DNA of 60,853 nt. Source: Clavulina sp. PMI_390. Its lineage: Eukaryota; Basidiomycota; Agaricomycetes; Cantharellales; Hydnaceae. The notes below the pieces were generated by a model. The model was not told where the DNA came from. It searched no databases and saw only the letters and a list, made by a program, of their open reading frames with translations. Every line of letters begins with the position of its first letter. The first letter of the stretch is position 1. Shown here one piece after another: positions 55,501-60,853 of this stretch. The translations under genes and the position numbers were made by a program. The DNA lies in the NCBI GenBank assembly GCA_015039315.1, contig WIDE01000150.1, forward strand, positions 1 through 60,853, in the 5' to 3' direction.

Positions 55501-58500
55501 TTCACCGAGGATCGAGACTTAGTTGTAAAGATTCTGCAATGCCTAAAGGATATCCGCCAAGTGACTCGGGGATGGTATCAAGATATACTTGCCCGGCTTC
55601 GTAGTAGCAAAGAAGATGGCACACATGATGAGCTTGAGCCGTTAGCTATTCAAGCCTTGACAGCTTGTAAAGCAACATTCGGTATTCATGATCGATCCCA
55701 CATGGCCCAGCTGATCAAAGGGGATGGAGCTTCCATATTCCTAGAGTGTGCGATACTCTTGCACGAGCTCATTCCAAGAGCCGGCAAAAAGCAGACTCCA
55801 CATACTCAGTATATCGAAATGCTACTTTCCAGTGATCGCCGTCTTGCTCTGTCAATGGAAGCACCATTAATTTCAGCAATATCAAACGACTCCTCCATTC
55901 TGGATGCCGCTATTCATGAGGTCATTGAAGTATGGCTCCCTGGGGTGTCTGGCATCCAATGGGTCCAGTTGGCTGTCCCTAACGAGAGGTGGTTTACCAC
56001 AAAGCTCAAAGATTCTAGCTCTCGAGAGGTTCATATTGATGTGATTCGTGGGCAGCTCCTTGTGAATGGGAGTCCAATCAGTCGACTCCCTCACTCTATC
56101 ACAGATAGTGCTTTATATCAGCAGCTTTTTGGGGCCGTATGTGTATTTCATCCTGATCATCTGCCTATCTCGGCTTACATATTGTGCATCGAATAGCATC
56201 GCGCACACGTGGTGCCTTGCCGTCTACAAGGTTTCTCATATGAGTCGACACAATTGTTCGGGGGCTTCCAGGTTCGCTATATACTTTCAACACTCCTAGC
56301 ATTACTCGTTGGGTAACAATGTTTACACATAGGTGCTTTTTTCCAGCAGTAAGGATGATCAAGAGCCAAGAATCTGTATTCATCAACGGTTTTCAAACAA
56401 CTTCTATGAGCTCTTTCCTCCCTCAAAGTGGTTCCAGGACCTGCCAAAGCCGCTAATCGATCTGTTTACCCATTGGGTACACATTACTGATAGAGAGGTA
56501 CACTTTCTTGCTCGTACTAGCCCTTGGTCAATGTCGCACACTGAATGGCGCATGACGCTGTCCCAACATGGTAGCCATCACCTCACGCGTGGCTCTATGC
56601 AGCTAATAGATCCAAATAGTGCAACAGCTAGAATGCTCCAAGCGAAATTGGCACCCCTGGAATCCCCAGAACGCATCATTTTTCAAACTTCTACTCTAAC
56701 AACTCGTTGCGTGCATGTGGAACTGCCACGGTATCAAATTGCATTCGTATTGAACCCAGATGGACTTCTTCACTCTCTCAGCCATCCTGGTTTCCATGTT
56801 GACGAGCTCCAGAGCGCGGGTACTCTTATTGGCCTAAAGAACCAGCTAATACTTGCGCCGACAGCCCCTAACATCTCTCGCCCGCGCAAAATCTTGGTAC
56901 CAGATGGGAATTATATTTCATCATTGAAAGGGGATCACGCCGCTGTGGGTATTGATATTGGGACGGCATTAAATATCACATATACTGTCTATGAGACCGA
57001 TCAGCTGCTTGGTAGAGTTGTTGGGGATGGAACGCTGTTCAGCCATCTGAAACAGATTTATCTCCACGCTCTCACTGGCTCCATACTACCTGATCCTCTC
57101 ACCCAATTAAACGGAATCGAAGTTGCTATACGTGAACTTTGCTCGGCCAGGTCTCTTTCCTTCCAACATCTTGATTCGTCCAGCATCAAGATGTTGAAGA
57201 ATATATCAGAGCTCTCCCCTCGGCGGTGTTGGTACCCTGAACATTTAAAAGTAATGGAGAAGGTCCAATGGAGGCACGATGTCCCATTCTTTGCGCAGCA
57301 TGATGGTTTCGCCTACCAAGTGGCCCGCATATTTGATCATGCGAACAAGATGGGCGTGCTGGAAGGTGTATCAGTCAAATTCACAGGTCCAGCAAAAATT
57401 GACTTGCAAAAACGTGCATTAACCAAGAGAGCACCCCTTTATGGTAGTGATATGTCTGACAACTTACCCTACTTCCATGCTCTTGGTGACGTCAAACGAA
57501 CCTACGCAGATATCATCCAAAATCAAGCTTCAGAAGAAGCAAGAATAGCCTCGCTCTCGCGGATGATCATCACCTCACCTTTACAACAACTTTCAACCTC
57601 AACTGATCTCATGGCAGTTTTGGAGCGGTGGGGAACAGTAAAGGACCCCGATGGTGTGAATTTGAGCTATAACGACATATGGCATGCTCCTCAGCTCGCA
57701 GACCTATGGCTGGGTATATATCGCGCGTGCCGAGGACTTAAGAGACCAGCTTTGTTGTTCTCCCTCTCTATGTCAGGATATACCTTGCCCAGTATATGTG
57801 ATCTAATTCCTTCTATCCTCGCCATTGCAGAGCACCCTCAGTTTCGCCGCATTGCGCCGCCTGGGTGGGGATCGTATTCGCTCCAGGACGGCTTTGAGCC
57901 CATCAAGTCATGCGTTACCTCCGCTCTGAGGCAGCAACCCGATTTCCACAATTCCCCCTATTCTATGTCGCCGCTTCCTGGCGAGACATATCATGAATAT
58001 CAAGAACGGCAGCAGCCGGCTCAAGCAACCTATTCTCGTGCTTTATCACGCCAAGTTGATCTTGTGACCACGTCAATTCTATCTCAATGGCCATGCGATT
58101 CCCCATCGCTGCCGATGAGAAGCCACAACGTCGAGCCATACTTTCACAAAGAATTTGGACGAGCCATGGGAAGTATCCAGAAGCTATTCGCTTCGTGTAA
58201 TCATAACCGTCTCTTGGCTATCCATATTGAGCAAGTGCAAGCTGAGCTGAACCATCTTCGACGCGACCCTCGCGTGATTGGTCCCTTTCCTGCCTACCAC
58301 GTGCCAGAATTTCAGGGAAGAGAACGTTTAACCGCACATCTTCCCTCCATTAAAGACATTCTCGTACGAACTTCACCTTCTCTTCCATCACTGGTCTCAT
58401 TTCATATTGTAACCCCGGAAGCCCAGCAGCAAACCACGTCACCCAGCTCCATCGATTCTGTGCTTCAACCCCTCCTATCGCAATTTCTTTCGTCGTCCCT

Positions 58501-60853
58501 CAAGCCAATATGGCATCGTTATATAACCGACCTCAAAGGAAGCAGTCAGGTCGCACTCTCATCACCACTACCACACGATTATTCCAATGAGTTCAACGTT
58601 CACTCCGCGCTCTATCGGGTTCAAGAGTGTACAGAGCACCTTGGTAAATGCCTCCAAATAGTTCTGGACTCACTTTCGCCAAGCTTACAGCAAGAGTTCA
58701 TCAAACGAGCGGATCTTTGGCCCCGTCTGACTCTCTCCGTATTGCTCAGGCAATTGAGCCTCCCAGACCGAACTAATCTCTCTCAGGAGTGGCAGTCATG
58801 CTTGACTCAAGTTGCATCTTCTGTTATGATGCTCCAGCAGGCTCGTCGACTACTAGCTTATGTGATAGGAAGAGACTCCTTGTTGCTAGCCAAGGAGCTA
58901 GCTGCATCGGCCTCGGTCAGCGATGATATTGCACTGGACTGGCTTTTAATCCAGGTGAGCGCATGATAAAAAGGCTTTTAGAGAAATCCTAACTGTATAT
59001 CCAGGTGGACGGAAACTTTCTTGCACGGCCACTTCAGCTATCGGTGGCAAGGAACATGCTTTTTCCTCCTTCCGGAGAGAATTCTATCCAGCAGCTGCAT
59101 ATGGGAGAAGGGAAATCCTCTGTCATTGTGCCTTTTGTTGCCTCCAGCGTCGCAGACCGAATCAAGCTCTGTCGAGTAGTGGTGCTCAAACCCTTGGCAG
59201 GACAGATGTTCAATTTGCTTGTCAATCGACTATCTGGCCTTGCTGGTCGACGGATTTTCACCCTTCCGTTTTCTAGGAAGCTTTCGCTTAGCGGAAGGTC
59301 GGGACACCAAATCCAAAGGTTATTAGAGGAGTGCGTAAGCGCTGGTGGCATCCTTTTAACTCTACCAGAACACATCCTGTCATTCCGGTTGATGACAGTC
59401 CTTCGACAACTGAATTCCCCATCCCTTTCTGATCTCTCCCTACCAAAAATTCTCAAAGGCACTCATGAGTGGGTGTTCAACAATGCACGAGACATTCTTG
59501 ATGAGAGCGATGAAATCTTGCACTCAAAATATCAGCTCATTTATGCCCACGGGCTTCAGGTACCAGTTGCAGACTCCCCCAATCGCTGGATCACCATTCA
59601 AGAAGTTTTGTCGAGGGTTTCTTACCACCTCCCACAAATCTTCCAGGATTGTCCAGATGACCTTGTCGTGCAACCTTTGAGTAATCACTCGAGCCTCCTA
59701 CCGCTGGTCACTCAAATGAAAGAGCGAGCTATTGGTGCCCTAGTGCAGCATATTGCCAAGGATGCTCTAGGTGGTCATCTATCAACCTGTCCCCAACTGT
59801 CCTCCATGCCTGAGCACTTCAAAAAGGCTGCAAAGAGTTTTATCACTGATGCAAATATCATGCCCGATGATACTCAGGCAGTGATTGCATTGAACTCATA
59901 TTACGGCAATGACCACTCAGCATGGAAAGCTTTACTTCTACTGAGAGGATTGCTTGCCCACCAAGTATTACCCTATGCGTTGGGCCGACGGTATCGTGTT
60001 GATTACGGACTTGACCTCGGACGGTCGCTCATAGCGCTACCTTACCGTGCAAAGGATGTTCCGTCACTTCAAGCAGAGTTTGGACACCCAGAGGTTACTA
60101 TTCTCTTAACTTGTCTAGCTTATCAATACGGCGGCCTCACACCATCACAAGTGGACACATCCTTCGAATTAATCATGAATATGGACCATCGGGATCAAGA
60201 ATATGCTTCTTGGGTCTCGGATGCTAGTGGTGTTCCTGATTCTCTGAGGTCGTTGAATGGGATCAATCTCAAGGATAGTGTGCAAAAGATCACCCAACTA
60301 CATCCTTTATTCCGGTACTCTCGTCACACTATTAACTTCTATCTATCCTACGTGGTGTTCCCAAAGTAAGTAGGATGTTGGTTGGTGATATTCGGCTAGA
60401 TAGCCATACCTAATGACTATCGCTACAGGCATGCAAAAGAGTTTCCCCATCGGCTGACCACATCGGCCTGGGATATTGCAGAGAAGAGACGCAATATCAC
60501 AACAGGCTTCAGTGGTATGTCATCCTAATTACATGGTTAGTTTGTTTCGCTTAAATTGAAAAATATCAAGGTACCAACGACAATCGCTTCCTGCTACCGA
60601 CGTCAATCGAGCAAATGGATGACCCCTCACAGCAGGGGACCAACGCTATGGTACTAAATATTCTGCTTCAGCCAGAGAATTCGAAATATTCGCTACTTCC
60701 ACCCGAAATCTCGAGTTGGCTTTCGGCGATGACAACAGATCCTAGCAACACCGTGCTCCTTGATGTAGGGGCTCAGATGCTACATTATTCGAACCTTGAT
60801 CTAGCGCGTCATTGGCTGAAAAGAAGGAGCGACAAGACAGCTGCCGTTTTCTT
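52502..60853 (+). CDS. DUF6606-DUF3638 giant protein, ubiquitinyl-hydrolase-annotated family (3' truncated)
   Basis: Ten exons are visible: 52502-52787, 52864-52967, 53018-53069, 53129-54484, 54527-56136, 56197-56271, 56333-58954, 59005-60365, 60429-60514, 60571-60853+. All phases agree, giving 2611 residues to the window edge; relatives reach roughly 3000. The start (MWDKHLESITDHVFLPPDLP) was chosen because the family's DUF6606 domain begins at this point; in-frame ATGs at 52190 and 52316 are alternatives. The DUF3638 part holds a P-loop-like MGEGKSSVIVP (about 2069-2073), LTLPEHILSFRLM, and NARDILDESDEIL (about 2201-2205), as in ATP-dependent enzymes. Exon 10 begins GTNDNRFLLPTSIEQ, highly conserved in the family. 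Database annotation as ubiquitinyl hydrolase is tentative; the biochemical role is unproven. Confidence 0.9.

Noticed and set aside
1..60853. tRNA, rRNA or CRISPR array
   Set aside because: No cloverleaf-like gene, rRNA segment or regularly spaced repeats were seen by eye; the only tandem repeat is the 25-bp x 3 at 47213.

Overview
The window is nuclear DNA from a filamentous fungus, most likely a basidiomycete of the Agaricomycetes. The evidence is many short spliceosomal introns (42-120 nt) with fungal-type splice sites, a very large DUF6606/DUF3638-family gene, a PSP1 C-terminal-domain gene family, and a Tc1/mariner-type transposon with a seven-exon transposase. The exact genus cannot be read from the sequence. 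Positions 36213-36981 are an assembly gap of Ns.

About 50 kb (1-50250) is a rapidly rearranging, duplicated region. Its largest feature is a segmental duplication: about 1-11620 (copy A) matches about 40542-50250 (copy B) in the same order and orientation, with different insertions in each copy. Two gene families are interleaved here, nearly all on the minus strand. Family 1 is a set of twelve small two-exon genes encoding 122-156 aa single-pass membrane proteins. Eleven share an exactly 37-nt first exon, a phase-1 intron of about 100 nt, a basic 'ERKEPRR'-like segment, one transmembrane helix near the C terminus and a short 'EKLRAIAAIS' tail that usually ends with Cys four residues from the end. 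Family 2 is a PSP1 C-terminal-domain gene present as one long copy (14985-18406) and at least seven truncated or internally deleted copies. The copies I read closely carry stop codons or frameshifts, several of which fit C-to-T transitions. A short conserved block (ACCGTGGGAA on the minus strand) recurs nine times, usually 0.7-1.4 kb upstream of PSP1 copies.

A 3393-bp Tc1/mariner-type element (26516-29908) carries 24-bp perfect terminal inverted repeats, a TA target duplication and an uninterrupted 790-codon spliced transposase. It appears to sit inside an older element with its own inverted ends near 26383 and 30966. A separate 328-bp insertion with a 5-bp target duplication (5172-5499) distinguishes copy A from copy B.

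From about 50.25 kb the character changes: 2 kb of sequence without recognisable genes, then a well-preserved plus-strand gene (52502 to beyond the window end, ten exons visible) encoding a DUF6606-DUF3638 protein of at least 2611 residues with a P-loop (GEGKS) and a DESDE motif. The boundary near 50.25 kb separates a duplication-rich accessory block from an ordinary conserved gene.
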